Shown: positions 24,391 to 33,866, counted from the stretch's first letter. The stretch is 64,000 nucleotides of DNA from Pseudomonas cichorii (GCF_003700275.1 NZ_RBRE01000090.1:1-64000); one strand, 5' to 3'. The notes: generated by a model not told the origin, from the sequence alone. Made by a program: numbers and translations.

Positions 24391-26337
24391 ATGAAAAAAA
24401 CACTGCTCGGCGTGCGAGCATTAATGTCTGTCCCCAAGGACAATCCTGGTCTGGTCAAGGCGCAATACATCGCGCTGTCTCGCCAATTGCCCATGATGTA
24501 TTTCATCCTGCTGATCAACACCCTGATGCTGGCGGGCACCCACTTTGCGGTCGCGCCGCGCTGGCTGGTAGTGTATTGCCCGTTGATCATGACGTTGTTC
24601 GGAGTGATTCGTGCGGCGGAATGGATGCGCACGCGCGGGCGGACGCGCAGCCCGGCACAGATGCTGGCGGCGCTGAAACGCACCAATATGCTCGCGCCAT
24701 TTGTCGCCGTGGCGTTCACTGCCTGGTCGCTGGCGCTGTTTCCCTATGGCGACAGCTATACCCAGGCGCATGTCGCCTTTTATATGGCGATCACCGTCAT
24801 CGGCTGCATTTTTTGCATGATGCACCTGCTGCCAGCAGCCCTGGCAACCACAGCAGTGGTCAACACCGCATTCGTGGTGTTCTTCGCGTCCACCAATATC
24901 ATTACCTTTATTGCCACTGCGATTGACGTCCTGCTGGTGTCCATCGCCATGCTGATCATTCTCAAGGCGCAGTACGCCGACTTCACCCGGCTGGTGAACA
25001 TGCAGGCACATACGGCAAAGCTCAGCGAGGAAAACCTTCACCTGGCCAATCAGGACAGCCTGACCGGACTGGCCAATCGGCGGCAGTTCTTTTCCCGTCT
25101 CGATACGCTGCTGTCCCGCGCCCGCGAGCAGGAGATTCGCCTCGCCGTGGGGCTGATCGACCTGGATGGCTTCAAACCGGTCAACGATCTGTATGGCCAT
25201 AGCATTGGTGACAAGCTGCTCTGTCAGGTTGGCCAGCGCCTGACCGGGCTACTCGACGAAGATGTGCACCTGGCCCGACTGGGAGGCGACGAGTTCGGCC
25301 TGATCATCACTCAGGCCATGAGCGACGATCAGTTGCGGGCATTTGGCGAGAAAATCTGCGCAAGCATGCGCGAGCCGTTTCTGCTGGTGGACATCCCTAT
25401 TCAGATCAGTGCATCACTAGGCATCGCGACCTTCCCGGATCAGGCATCCGACGCCACGCAAGTGTATGAATACGCCGACTATGCCCTGTATCAGAGCAAG
25501 CGCCACCGCCCCGGCACGGTCAGCCTGTTCAGCGCAGCCCATCGCCAGCAGCTCAATCGCGAAGGACTGACCGAACAGGCCCTGCGCAGGGCCGATCTGG
25601 ATTGTGAGTTTCACGTGGTGTTCCAGCCCATCGTGGATATTCACAGTCAGCAAACAGTTGCGTTCGAGGCACTGGCACGCTGGGAAAGCCCGGAGTTGGG
25701 TAACGTGCCGCCCAGTGATTTCATCCCGATTGCCGAGCGCGTCGGCATGGTCAATCGCCTCACGGTGCCGTTGCTGAGCAAGGCACTGGACGCTGCCGCG
25801 AACTGGCCTGCAGGTATGCGCCTGTCATTCAACCTGTCCGCCCACGACTGTGGTTCGGAGGACGCCACCCAGCAGATCGTCGAACTGATCAAGAACAGCC
25901 GTTTCGACCCGACCTGTCTCGATCTGGAAATCACCGAAACCGCGGTCATCCAGGACCTGCCGCAGACCCAGCGAGCGATCAGCCGGTTTCGCGAACTGGG
26001 CTGCGGCATTTCCCTCGACGACTTCGGCACCGGCTATTCCAGCCTGAGCCAGATCCACGCGCTGTCGCTGACCAAACTGAAGGTGGACCGCACCTTCGTC
26101 ACCAACATCCACCTCGACCCGGCCAGCTTCAAGATCGTCAAGTCGCTGATTGCCCTGTGCCAGGACATGCAGCTGGAATGCATCGTCGAAGGCGTGGAAA
26201 CCGCCGCAGAACTCGACGCCCTGAAAAACCTTGGCTGCGCATGGGCCCAGGGCTACCTGTTCTCCAAACCCATGCGCGCCAGCGACATCAGCACCTGGCT
26301 TGAAAGCGAGCAACTGGCCAGGGTGCAGGCGGTTTAA
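24391..26337 (+). CDS. Membrane GGDEF-EAL cyclic-di-GMP enzyme
   Basis: The 648-residue protein has about five or six membrane helices in its first 200 residues, then a GGDEF domain with intact GGDEF at 298-302 and an EAL domain with EAL at 426-428, EITET, DDFGTGYSS and VEGVET. Both catalytic sites look complete, so it may make and degrade cyclic di-GMP. The RxxD inhibitory site before GGDEF is degenerate (LDED). ATG 24391 is chosen because MKK and hydrophobic sequence follow; ATG 24424 is an alternative. An upstream frame extends further but has no protein character. Confidence 0.88.
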   Translation: MKKTLLGVRALMSVPKDNPGLVKAQYIALSRQLPMMYFILLINTLMLAGTHFAVAPRWLVVYCPLIMTLFGVIRAAEWMRTRGRTRSPAQMLAALKRTNMLAPFVAVAFTAWSLALFPYGDSYTQAHVAFYMAITVIGCIFCMMHLLPAALATTAVVNTAFVVFFASTNIITFIATAIDVLLVSIAMLIILKAQYADFTRLVNMQAHTAKLSEENLHLANQDSLTGLANRRQFFSRLDTLLSRAREQEIRLAVGLIDLDGFKPVNDLYGHSIGDKLLCQVGQRLTGLLDEDVHLARLGGDEFGLIITQAMSDDQLRAFGEKICASMREPFLLVDIPIQISASLGIATFPDQASDATQVYEYADYALYQSKRHRPGTVSLFSAAHRQQLNREGLTEQALRRADLDCEFHVVFQPIVDIHSQQTVAFEALARWESPELGNVPPSDFIPIAERVGMVNRLTVPLLSKALDAAANWPAGMRLSFNLSAHDCGSEDATQQIVELIKNSRFDPTCLDLEITETAVIQDLPQTQRAISRFRELGCGISLDDFGTGYSSLSQIHALSLTKLKVDRTFVTNIHLDPASFKIVKSLIALCQDMQLECIVEGVETAAELDALKNLGCAWAQGYLFSKPMRASDISTWLESEQLARVQAV

Positions 26338-26509
26338 TCCGCCGACAGGGCAAGGCGCAACTCGCGCTTGTGCCCCGGCAACAGCCCCTGATTCAACTTC
26401 GTACCCTTGCGAATGTCATGGCTCTGTACTCGTTAAGTGTGTGGTGTCTCTGGTATAGCGCTGGTAAGGCTGTGGGAGGCAGAACGCTGCCAGAATTTGC
26501 CAGACCCAA

Positions 26510-26596
26510 AAAGCCAAAAGCCCGCAATTACGCGGGCTTCAGGGGATTTTTTGCTAGATCGTGCCGGGCAGTGCCGGACGCGGGATATTCCCACTC
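26510..26596. repeat. Left direct repeat: duplicate of guaA 3' end and terminator (att-like)
   Basis: These 87 bases match 33868-33955 with one substitution (G/C in the run before ATTTTTT) and one missing base. They include the hairpin at 26518-26539 that terminates guaA and end with ATTCCCACTC, the last guaA codons. Direct repeats of a gene's 3' end flanking foreign-looking DNA are the mark of site-specific island integration. The 170 bases before it, after the GGDEF-EAL stop, hold only a minus-strand tail without a start (26334-26423, ending LALSAD). Confidence 0.8.
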
Positions 26597-26676
26597 TATT
26601 ATCAATTGGTCAGAAAAAACTTATAAAACAGAGTCTTAGGAAACAACCATGAAAAAAGCCACGCAAAGTAAAACGT

Positions 26677-26850
26677 TCAAGAAGTCGGCTTAGCCTCTTT
26701 CGTGGCAAAGGCTGCCGATAGATGCCTCTCTAGGATGGCCAACTCATCCGCATTACCATCACGAACAACCTCTGCCAGCAGCTCCGCCGCAAAAGACGGA
26801 TCGGCATGGAAAAGCTCTACCATTGCCTCATCGTGACTACGGTCTTTCAT
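26677..26850 (-). CDS. Small 57-residue protein, possible truncated antitoxin-like regulator
   Basis: The protein begins MKDRSHDEAMVELFHADPSF, a start I recall from HTH antitoxin-like regulators of about 100 residues in Pseudomonas. Here it stops after 57 residues with no helix-turn-helix left, so it may be truncated. ATG 26850 is chosen because GGGGG lies just upstream; a longer frame has no such site. It is the leftmost gene of the island. Confidence 0.5.
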   Translation of the reverse strand: MKDRSHDEAMVELFHADPSFAAELLAEVVRDGNADELAILERHLSAAFATKEAKPTS

Positions 26851-27070
26851 CAATCGCCCCCTGTTCGTAAATGCCCTCAGCCTCAAGAATAGCTGCTCAG
26901 GGCATTACAAATCCGTCAGTTTCTGGCCTGTACTGCTTGTGACGACTGACAGAAATCGGCCTATTCTGTTGAAAACGTCGATTTTCTCAAACCGCCAGCG
27001 GATTGACTCATGAAAGCGCCGTTCAGCAAGCTGCGGCGTGAAACCCGAGTATAAATACCTGTGTGGTGAT

Positions 27071-27304
27071 TCAAGACTTCAATCTCAGACGCGTACTTTT
27101 CTGCCGTGAAAACCATGTCCGACTTCTCCGACAGAATCGGCCAATAGCTGTCCTTGATGAATTTCGCTCAATCAACATCCTTTCCAGCGATTGTCCTTCA
27201 TCCAATGATGAAACAGCCCCGCCAACGCATGCAAACCAATCAACCAGATCCCGCAGTGCCAAGTAGCTCATGCCAGCACTTGAGAGATTAAGAATCACCT
27301 TCAT
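27071..27304 (-). CDS. Unrecognised 77-residue ORF in the island
   Basis: The first 50 residues (MKVILNLSSAGMSYLALRDL, then VDWFACVGGAVSSLDEG) look like a real protein. The C-terminus turns arginine- and serine-rich (RRSRTWFSRQKSTRLRLK), and a neighbouring frame reads GEVGHGFHGRKVRV, so a frameshift near 27130 is possible. No family is recognised. It lies 53 bases after the 61-residue ORF on the same strand. Confidence 0.4.
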   Translation of the reverse strand: MKVILNLSSAGMSYLALRDLVDWFACVGGAVSSLDEGQSLERMLIERNSSRTAIGRFCRRSRTWFSRQKSTRLRLKS

Positions 27305-27357
27305 ATGGGTGCCTTTATATAGGAGATCGGTCAGTTCGCCTCCTCAGGCGTCTCTCG

Positions 27358-27543
27358 TCAAAGCATCCACAGATTCCAGTCTGAGATGGCTTGAAATGAA
27401 AACTCAGCGGATCGTCGCAGCCGCTCGATTTCTTCATTTGGTCGGCCCGCAGATTCAGCATCTCTGTAAAGCTTCAATGCAGAAATAGCCTGTTCCATGA
27501 GGGTATCCGAAGGTCGTATTTCACATCGCCCTTTAGGCTCCAT
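27358..27543 (-). CDS. Small 61-residue Pseudomonas-type hypothetical protein
   Basis: The sequence DTLMEQAISALKLYRDAESA followed by GRPNEEIERLRRSAE resembles a family of short hypothetical proteins I recall from Pseudomonas accessory DNA. It is mostly helical and has no known function. It ends LWML, perhaps slightly truncated. It runs away from the ATPase gene; the 237 bases between them (27544-27780) are AT-rich and must hold the promoter of the cassette. Confidence 0.45.
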   Translation of the reverse strand: MEPKGRCEIRPSDTLMEQAISALKLYRDAESAGRPNEEIERLRRSAEFSFQAISDWNLWML

Positions 27544-27780
27544 GCCGACTCCTCGCTAGATGAATGATCGCGGTCGATAATCTGGTGAAATTAGCGTAGA
27601 CCAAGATATTCGTGCAACGATCCTCGGCGTGACATCGATGTCCATTCTTAGCAGCTTTACCGTGATTGCCTTTTGCCATCACTAATGAGATATTTAGGCG
27701 TTGCGAATTCATTAGCCATTCGGACTGCGCAATATTTTATAACTCTGGTTCAGTTTTTTTAAAAATGAAGGGATATCATA

Positions 27781-30700
27781 GTGGCAGAATTAACAAAAAT
27801 TGAGTTACGTGCAGAAGAAGCTACGAAACTATCTGCTTTCCCCATAAACATACATGACATCAGAGAACAAGTTAGATTACTGCTAAACGAAGTGCAACGA
27901 TATGGTTTCTTTAACGAGTACACCAATCACAATTTCGATCATGTCGAATCCATGCTAAATATGGCCGACTGGATAATACCAGAGCAGACTAAAGCAAGAC
28001 TACAACCTGCTGACTATCTTCTTTTGACTTTGAGTATTTATTTTCACGACCTAGGCTTACTGGTTACTCAAAATGAATTTAACCTAAGATATAAAAATAC
28101 CGACTTTCAAAGTTACATGAGAGAGCAACGATTTAATAGCGCAGATGATGAGTATAGCGCAAAAATAGCTATGCTCTCAGAGGAGATGCGCGACAAAATA
28201 AACTATCAAGAATTTGTAAGGCGTACACATGGAGCGCGAGTAAAAGAGTGGATACTTGGGAAGGATAGAAGTGACGATACCACAGCAGAAACAAAGGAAG
28301 CCATTCAAGGTCTAATTGGAAAACTTGATATAATTGTAAAGCGTGACTTAGCACTTTTATGTGAGAGTCACACTATAGATGACATTGCCGACGCCCACAA
28401 ATATAAGGTATCAATGCCTTACGGCAATAATCCTACTGAGACAGCTAATCTTCAGTATTTAGCAGTAATCCTTCGTACAGTTGATCTTCTTCAAATCACA
28501 CAAGGACGAGCGCCGTCAATATTATATAAAATAATCAATCCCCAAGACCCTATCAGCCAGCTTGAGTGGCAAAAACAAGGTGCTGTACGAACAGTAAGGG
28601 CAGCACCAGGAATTGATCGAGACGGTCAGGCATCTACTAAGGCAGTGTCCGACACAATAGAAATTCACGCGAGATTTGAAAAGTCGGATGGCTTTTTTGG
28701 ATTAACCAGTTATATCGCCTACGCCAAAAGCCAACTCCAAGCATGTCAAGATGCACTGAAACAAACATCCAAAACCATCCCTGATCCGCCTTTATTTCCT
28801 TGGAAACATATTGATGATACTGGAGTAGAAGCAGAGGGTTTTTTAACAAAAGCATTTGGCTTCAAGTTAGACCAGCAAAAAATCCTTGACTTACTAACCG
28901 GACACACGTTGTATAATGACACTAATGTGGTAATTAGGGAACTTACCCAAAACGCATTAGATGCAGTGCGACTCCAAGCAGAGCTAATAAAAGATAACTC
29001 TGATAACTTTGGAAAAATTGATATAATCTGGAACTCTAAAGATCGCACATTAGAAGTAAGGGACAACGGGACAGGTATGTCTCAAGAAGTTATTGAAGCC
29101 CACCTGCTTAAGGTTGGCTCATCACGATATCAAGACCCAAAATTTCGAGAGGAGCACCCTAATTTTTCTTCAATAAGTCGCTTTGGTATTGGTGTTCTTT
29201 CAGCCTTCATGGTAGCAGACCAAGTCGAAATAACTACGTGCAGCGTCGAGGATCCCGAGGCCAGACAAATTTCGCTCAGATCTGTTCATGGTAAGTATCT
29301 AATTAAACTACTGGATAAAATCAGGGAGCGCGATCAGATTGGTGTTCATCCTCATGGATCGAGAGTAAAACTAACATTACGAACAACTGCATCAATCGAT
29401 AATGTTTTAGATATAGCTAAAATGTGGCTGCTATTTCCTCGTTGCAAAGTGACAGTCAAGGTCGACGATCATGAACCAGTATCTATCGGATATAAATCAC
29501 CAAAAGAAGCTGTAGAAGAACAACTGAAAAACCTTAGCTACACCTCCGTAAGAGCGAGTGAACGAGTTGAGGTTAGAGAATTAATGGATGGAGGAGTAAC
29601 ATTAGCCTATGCTGTTATCCGAGACGAACTCTATAAAGACTGGAGTTTTGTTATGAGGAGTGAAAAGCTGCGCTTTGAACCTCAAGAAGAAGAAAACAGC
29701 TTTGTAGCGACATGCATTGAAGGTGTTGGAGTCGATTTCAACACACCTGGCTTTAGGGCTCCGGGAATACTAGCAATCGCTAACATCGTAGGAAGTAATG
29801 CACCAAAAACCAACGTAGCTAGATCCGCAATTGAGGATACGGCAGAATATAAAGACTCATTACAAAAAATATATGGGCTCTATACCAAACACATTCACAC
29901 AGAAATAGATAGACTTTCCAGCACTAATGAATACTCTCTCTCTAGGGCAGTAGAACAAGCACCTTATATAGCATCACCGCTTGTGCACGACAATGTGGCG
30001 GCAATTCGGCCCAACCTCCTATCAGAGAAACTGGAGCAAGTGCCATTTATTATCATAGAAGATCTTGGAAAACGCACCAACATCTCCTTTATGGAACTCT
30101 GCAAAAAAGATTCTTTTTGGACTATAAACTCCTCTCTAAACTCATCAATCGAATATTTCGTCCGAGAGGCACCAAAAGATATAACTGCAGCAACAATTCT
30201 AGAAAGTTTGCAGGATGGTCCTCTATCTATGCCCAACGGAGCAATATTTTGCAATTTTGGAAACACACCCCATTTAGACGAAGCTATCAGAAAGACTTTT
30301 GAACCAGCACTTATTGAAGCAAATGAAGGCGCACGAAACGTTACGATGCGATGGGATAAAATAGTTGAAAAAGAAAAATGGATAAATACCGAAAAATTAT
30401 TGACAAGTGTAGGACTACAGGACAGAAGATTTTGGGTAATTGGCTCGCATCATAGGGACAGGAGAGGCATTGAGGTTCGCCCTACACTATTTGCAATCGA
30501 TGATATATTAGTTAATAACTTAGATGAGTACAGCGCCGTCATATCAGACAAGCATACATTCCTTCAACCCAACGACTCCGTATCTAAATTCTTAAAAAAC
30601 ATCTGGACCTCACAAGTTAACAACTATGAAAAGGTAGTTCTTGGCTATGCCTCTATCTTTGATTTACTAAGAGGATACGGGATAAAAAAAGACCAATACA

Positions 30701-30858
30701 CAATCGAGCTAATTGAAAGAATAATAATCAATAGCAACTATGAATTCATCGAAGAGTTTATCGACTTAAATAAAATTGTCGAAGCAATCAGCTTAAGTAA
30801 AGACAAAGTATTTAATCCATTCGCTTGGAAACGTCGTGGATCATCCGAAGAAAATTAA
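27781..30858 (+). CDS. HD-domain plus Hsp90/GHKL-type ATPase, candidate defence or conflict protein
   Basis: The 1025-residue protein starts with GTG behind GAAGGG. Residues about 45-240 form an HD-like region: H54 in HNFDHV, H89-D90 in YFHDLG and D235 in LRTVDLLQ give the H...HD...D pattern. Residues about 365-560 form a GHKL ATP-binding domain with the N box RELTQNALDA (E387, N391), the G1 box VRDNGTGMS (D428, G430, G432) and the glycine box RFGIGVLSAF (G469, G471), as in HtpG/Hsp90. The last 450 residues are unrecognised. HD plus Hsp90-like fusions are known from predicted bacterial conflict systems; the activity here is inferred. Codon use is much more AT-rich than in the flanks. A membrane-protein gene follows by 11 bases. 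Confidence 0.72.
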   Translation: MAELTKIELRAEEATKLSAFPINIHDIREQVRLLLNEVQRYGFFNEYTNHNFDHVESMLNMADWIIPEQTKARLQPADYLLLTLSIYFHDLGLLVTQNEFNLRYKNTDFQSYMREQRFNSADDEYSAKIAMLSEEMRDKINYQEFVRRTHGARVKEWILGKDRSDDTTAETKEAIQGLIGKLDIIVKRDLALLCESHTIDDIADAHKYKVSMPYGNNPTETANLQYLAVILRTVDLLQITQGRAPSILYKIINPQDPISQLEWQKQGAVRTVRAAPGIDRDGQASTKAVSDTIEIHARFEKSDGFFGLTSYIAYAKSQLQACQDALKQTSKTIPDPPLFPWKHIDDTGVEAEGFLTKAFGFKLDQQKILDLLTGHTLYNDTNVVIRELTQNALDAVRLQAELIKDNSDNFGKIDIIWNSKDRTLEVRDNGTGMSQEVIEAHLLKVGSSRYQDPKFREEHPNFSSISRFGIGVLSAFMVADQVEITTCSVEDPEARQISLRSVHGKYLIKLLDKIRERDQIGVHPHGSRVKLTLRTTASIDNVLDIAKMWLLFPRCKVTVKVDDHEPVSIGYKSPKEAVEEQLKNLSYTSVRASERVEVRELMDGGVTLAYAVIRDELYKDWSFVMRSEKLRFEPQEEENSFVATCIEGVGVDFNTPGFRAPGILAIANIVGSNAPKTNVARSAIEDTAEYKDSLQKIYGLYTKHIHTEIDRLSSTNEYSLSRAVEQAPYIASPLVHDNVAAIRPNLLSEKLEQVPFIIIEDLGKRTNISFMELCKKDSFWTINSSLNSSIEYFVREAPKDITAATILESLQDGPLSMPNGAIFCNFGNTPHLDEAIRKTFEPALIEANEGARNVTMRWDKIVEKEKWINTEKLLTSVGLQDRRFWVIGSHHRDRRGIEVRPTLFAIDDILVNNLDEYSAVISDKHTFLQPNDSVSKFLKNIWTSQVNNYEKVVLGYASIFDLLRGYGIKKDQYTIELIERIIINSNYEFIEEFIDLNKIVEAISLSKDKVFNPFAWKRRGSSEEN

Positions 30859-30869
30859 AAGGATTTAAA

Positions 30870-31319
30870 ATGTACGACAAAAATATTTTTTTACTGGAAC
30901 GCTACAAATACATTCTTCTAAGAAAACAGCACTTAAATGAAGCAACTTTTAAGATTGCCGCCATATATCAAGTGCTTCTCTTAGCGCTCGCCGCAGGGCA
31001 ATACAACGTAATTACCCTTTGGAGAGGTCTAACCATAACAAAAGAACTCGCTTCTTTTTTTTCCAGCTGCCTTTTAGCAATGATAATTGCACTTAGCACA
31101 TTAATACTAACGCTTTTGATAGGAGGCGTTGCATCGTGGCTAAAATATAGAAAGGATGAATCAGAAATCGAGGTTGCGGTCCACGGTAAAAAAAGGTCAC
31201 CAGTAACCTTTACGTCAATTTTTCGTTGGTATGAAACATACTTGGGCATAATCGTTGCAACCGTGCTACTGGGTTGGATATATACTTATCACAACCATAT
31301 CACTTCACTTTTTTGCTAA
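30870..31319 (+). CDS. Three-helix membrane protein, likely partner of the HD/Hsp90-like ATPase
   Basis: The 149-residue protein starts at ATG 30870 behind AAAAGGA; an earlier in-frame ATG lies inside the ATPase gene and has no such site. Hydrophobic segments lie at about 27-44, 63-91 and 122-140, with a charged loop (KYRKDESEIEVAVHGKKRS) between the second and third. No family is recognised. The 11-base spacing to the ATPase gene and matching AT-rich composition indicate one operon. In defence systems such small membrane proteins often act as the killing or membrane-damaging component; this is inference. Confidence 0.6.
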   Translation: MYDKNIFLLERYKYILLRKQHLNEATFKIAAIYQVLLLALAAGQYNVITLWRGLTITKELASFFSSCLLAMIIALSTLILTLLIGGVASWLKYRKDESEIEVAVHGKKRSPVTFTSIFRWYETYLGIIVATVLLGWIYTYHNHITSLFC

Positions 31320-31328
31320 GTACGAAGC

Positions 31329-31350
31329 GGCGGCCCAACTGAGGGCCGCC
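31329..31350 (+). terminator. GC-rich hairpin after the ATPase/membrane-protein pair
   Basis: GGCGGCCC (31329-31336) and GGGCCGCC (31343-31350) form a perfect 8-base stem with a 6-base loop, 9 bases after the stop. It stands out in AT-rich DNA. There is no T tract after it, so it may stabilise or pause rather than terminate cleanly. Confidence 0.5.
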
Positions 31351-32034
31351 CCTCCAAACCTGAAAATACCTAATCAAAAAGAGCAAAATAAAATACTGAC
31401 TTAAAACTTAAACAGCTTAGTGAGCTCAAGATATTCAAATCCACTCTAATCCAAAAACTCAGTAAACGGCACGTAACCCAACAACAGGACAGAAAGACAA
31501 TCTGTTACTCATTTCAGTCGACACTACTGGCAAGTGAACGACACTATCATAATATTATTTAATTCGCTCCCCATACTTCATTACCACTTACCAAAAAACT
31601 CATAACACCTCGATATCCCTGTATCAATACACACCATCAACTTAATTCTGTTGCATATGCGCTTATTTTTTCTTTCAAAAAATATTTAATCGAAACAATT
31701 AAATAAATCGGCTAAACTTCCAATCTTTACTATTTTTCAGAAAAGCGCCCACAGCACTTACATGCTGTTTCAGCATTATGCAAACTTCGCTTTAACATTT
31801 CTCAATTTCGCGGTGGCAACTGTATACCTCGCAGACCAAGAACCGTTGAGCCGAAGGCGAATGAGGGGACGTGTTGGTAGGGTGCAGGCTTACCCGTACC
31901 CTACCAACACACATCTTGCCGTCCGATTCGACGCAAATACATGCGTATCTTTGCGAACGGTTCATATCTAGTGTAGTGGTCTAATGATTCCGGACACCCA
32001 TTTAGGCGAGAATATCGCCAGATAGAGGTGTCTG
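31351..32034. other. AT-rich non-coding stretch between the cassette and the IS3 fragment
   Basis: No gene is supported in these 684 bases. A 69-codon frame at 31762-31971 runs through a perfect hairpin (31871-31910) and looks accidental. From 31971 the sequence becomes the left end of an IS3-type element (TGATTCCGGACACCCATTT at about 31985). Confidence 0.5.
31871..31910. repeat. Perfect 13-bp inverted repeat (hairpin)
   Basis: GTGTTGGTAGGGT (31871-31883) and ACCCTACCAACAC (31898-31910) are perfect reverse complements around a 14-base loop. It is GC-richer than its surroundings. It could be a terminator, a structured RNA or the end of a lost mobile element; no T tract follows. Confidence 0.6.
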
Positions 32035-32391
32035 ATGACCAAACAACGTCGTTCCTTTTCCGCTGAATTCAAACGCGAGGCCGCAGGCCTCGTGCTCGAT
32101 CAAGGCTATAGCCATATCGAAGCCAGTCGTTCACTCGGGGTTGTCGAGTCTGCACTGCGCCGCTGGGTCAACCAGCTTCAGCAGGAACGCGCTGGCGTTA
32201 CGCCTCAAAGCAAGGCTCTGACGCCCGAGCAGCAGAAGATCCAGGAGCTGGAAGCCCGGATCGCTCCTCTTGAAAGGGAGAAATCCATTTTAAAAAACCG
32301 CCTCCCCGGCACTCCGCGGCCCATTGGGCTAGAAACACTACGTACTACATTTACATTTCTGGACAGTGGTCGCTGGCTTTTTGGAGGCTAA
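32035..32391 (+). pseudogene. IS3-family OrfA, truncated
   Basis: The first 80-90 residues (TKQRRSFSAEFKREAAGLVL, then DQGYSHIEASRSLGV and KIQELEARIAPLEREKS) are a typical IS3-family OrfA with helix-turn-helix and leucine zipper. After the A-rich ATTTTAAAAAA at about 32288 the sequence turns into unrelated residues, so the element is cut there and OrfB is missing. The left end with TGATTCCGGACACCCATTT is upstream. Confidence 0.8.
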
Positions 32392-32518
32392 GTCTCCGTC
32401 AAAAAACTTGACCCAGGGGAAGCTGCGGACCCGTTAGTGGTGGCGCTTTCATGAACCCGTTTAGGAATGTGATTTGATCCGAGTCCCCGTCCAGTCCTGC
32501 CCTTGACTGGAGGTGCGT

Positions 32519-33866
32519 ATGAAAAAGTCTGACTTAAAAAGCAGAGGGTTACCGGTAATTAATATTCGAGCGGCCGGCATTGATATTAATTCACGCTTTC
32601 ATGTTGTCGCCGTTCCAGCTGATCTCGCGCACGATCCGATTCAAACCTTTAATGCCTTCACCGCTGATCCTGAGCGGATGGCTAATTGGCTGGTGAGCCT
32701 CGGCATCTCGACAGTCGCCATGGAGTCGACCGGCGTTTATTGGATTCCGGTTTACGAGATACTCGAAACGCACGGCTTCATGTAGTACTTGCTAATGCCC
32801 GAGATGCTCGCGCAGTGCCAGGGCGTAAAACCGACGTGAATGATGCGCAGTGGATTCAACGACTCCATTCCTGCCGGATTGCTTCGAGCTAGCTTCCGTC
32901 CAGATCACGAAATCTCGGCTTTACGCAGCTATTTAAGATTACGAGAGCGCCACCTTGACTACGCGGCCGCACATATTCAGCACATGCAAAAAGCGCTCAC
33001 CCATATGAATTTGCAACCGCACCATGTCGTGGCGAATGTCACCGGAGTGACCGGCATGCGAATAATTCGGGCCATTGTGGCCAGTGAGCGAAGCCCGTCA
33101 GTACTGGCTGCCATGAGCGATACCCGCTGTAAAGCCGGTATCAATGTCATTGAAGCTGCGCTAGTCGGCAATTATCAGCCGGAGCACATATTTGCCCTGT
33201 CACAAGCACTGACAATGTATGACGCTTACCAAGCGCAGCTCCTCATCTGCGATCAGCAAATTGCACAAGTGCTCATCAAGCTTTCACAGGAAAAGTTGCG
33301 TCCGTCAGAACCATTGCCTAAACCACGTCATAAAACCCGGCAACCGAATGCACTTAACTTCGATGTTCGCACGTTGCTCTATCAACTGGTCGGCGTAAAC
33401 CTCACGCAAATACATGGCATTGACCCCTTTCTGGCACTGCGGCTGGTCGCCGAATACGGTACAGATCTGAGCCGATGGCGCACTTATCATCATTTTACTT
33501 CGTGGTTGACGCTTGCCGGGATGTAGGATCAGCGGCGGTAAGGTGCTTTCCGCTCATACTCGGAAAACCAAGAATCGAGTTACTGCCCAGTTGCGCTTGG
33601 CTGCTGTCACAGTAGGGAAAACGAGTACTGCGCTTGGGGCCTTCTATAGACGCCTTGCCGCTCGAATCGGAAAAGCCAAAGCAGTCACCGCGACCGCCCG
33701 AAAAATTGCGGTTCTGTACTACAACGCGATGCGTTTCGGTATGAGCTATCAAGACCCCGGAGCAGACCAGTATGAACAGAGATATCGGGAGCGGGTCGTA
33801 AAGTGTCTACATCGCTGTGCTGCCGAATTTGGTTTCACTCTTCAGCCAACGGAGGGTGTTTCTTAG
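32519..33866 (+). pseudogene. IS110-family transposase, broken by three frameshifts
   Basis: The reading frame shifts near 32785, near 32870 and near 33520. Pieces in three frames join into one IS110-like transposase: AGIDINSRFHVVAV and AMESTGVYWIPVYE (DEDD domain), VLANARDARAVPGRKTDVND, then LRASFRPDHEISALR, VTGVTGMRIIRAIVASE, and finally ISGGKVLSAHTRKTKNR. IS110 elements use a DEDD catalytic domain. The gene ends 2 bases before the right direct repeat of the island. It should be inactive. Confidence 0.85.

Noticed and set aside
26334..26423. Minus-strand tail ending LALSAD just after the GGDEF-EAL gene
   Set aside because: It reads like a C-terminus but has no start and an upstream stop; too short to call even as a pseudogene.
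26649..26693. 14-residue basic peptide frame (MKKATQSKTFKKSA) at the island's left edge
   Set aside because: Too short to support, overlaps the end of a minus-strand ORF, and nothing shows it is translated.
31762..31971. 69-codon frame in the island's non-coding stretch
   Set aside because: It runs through a perfect hairpin, has no ribosome site and ends at the start of an IS element.
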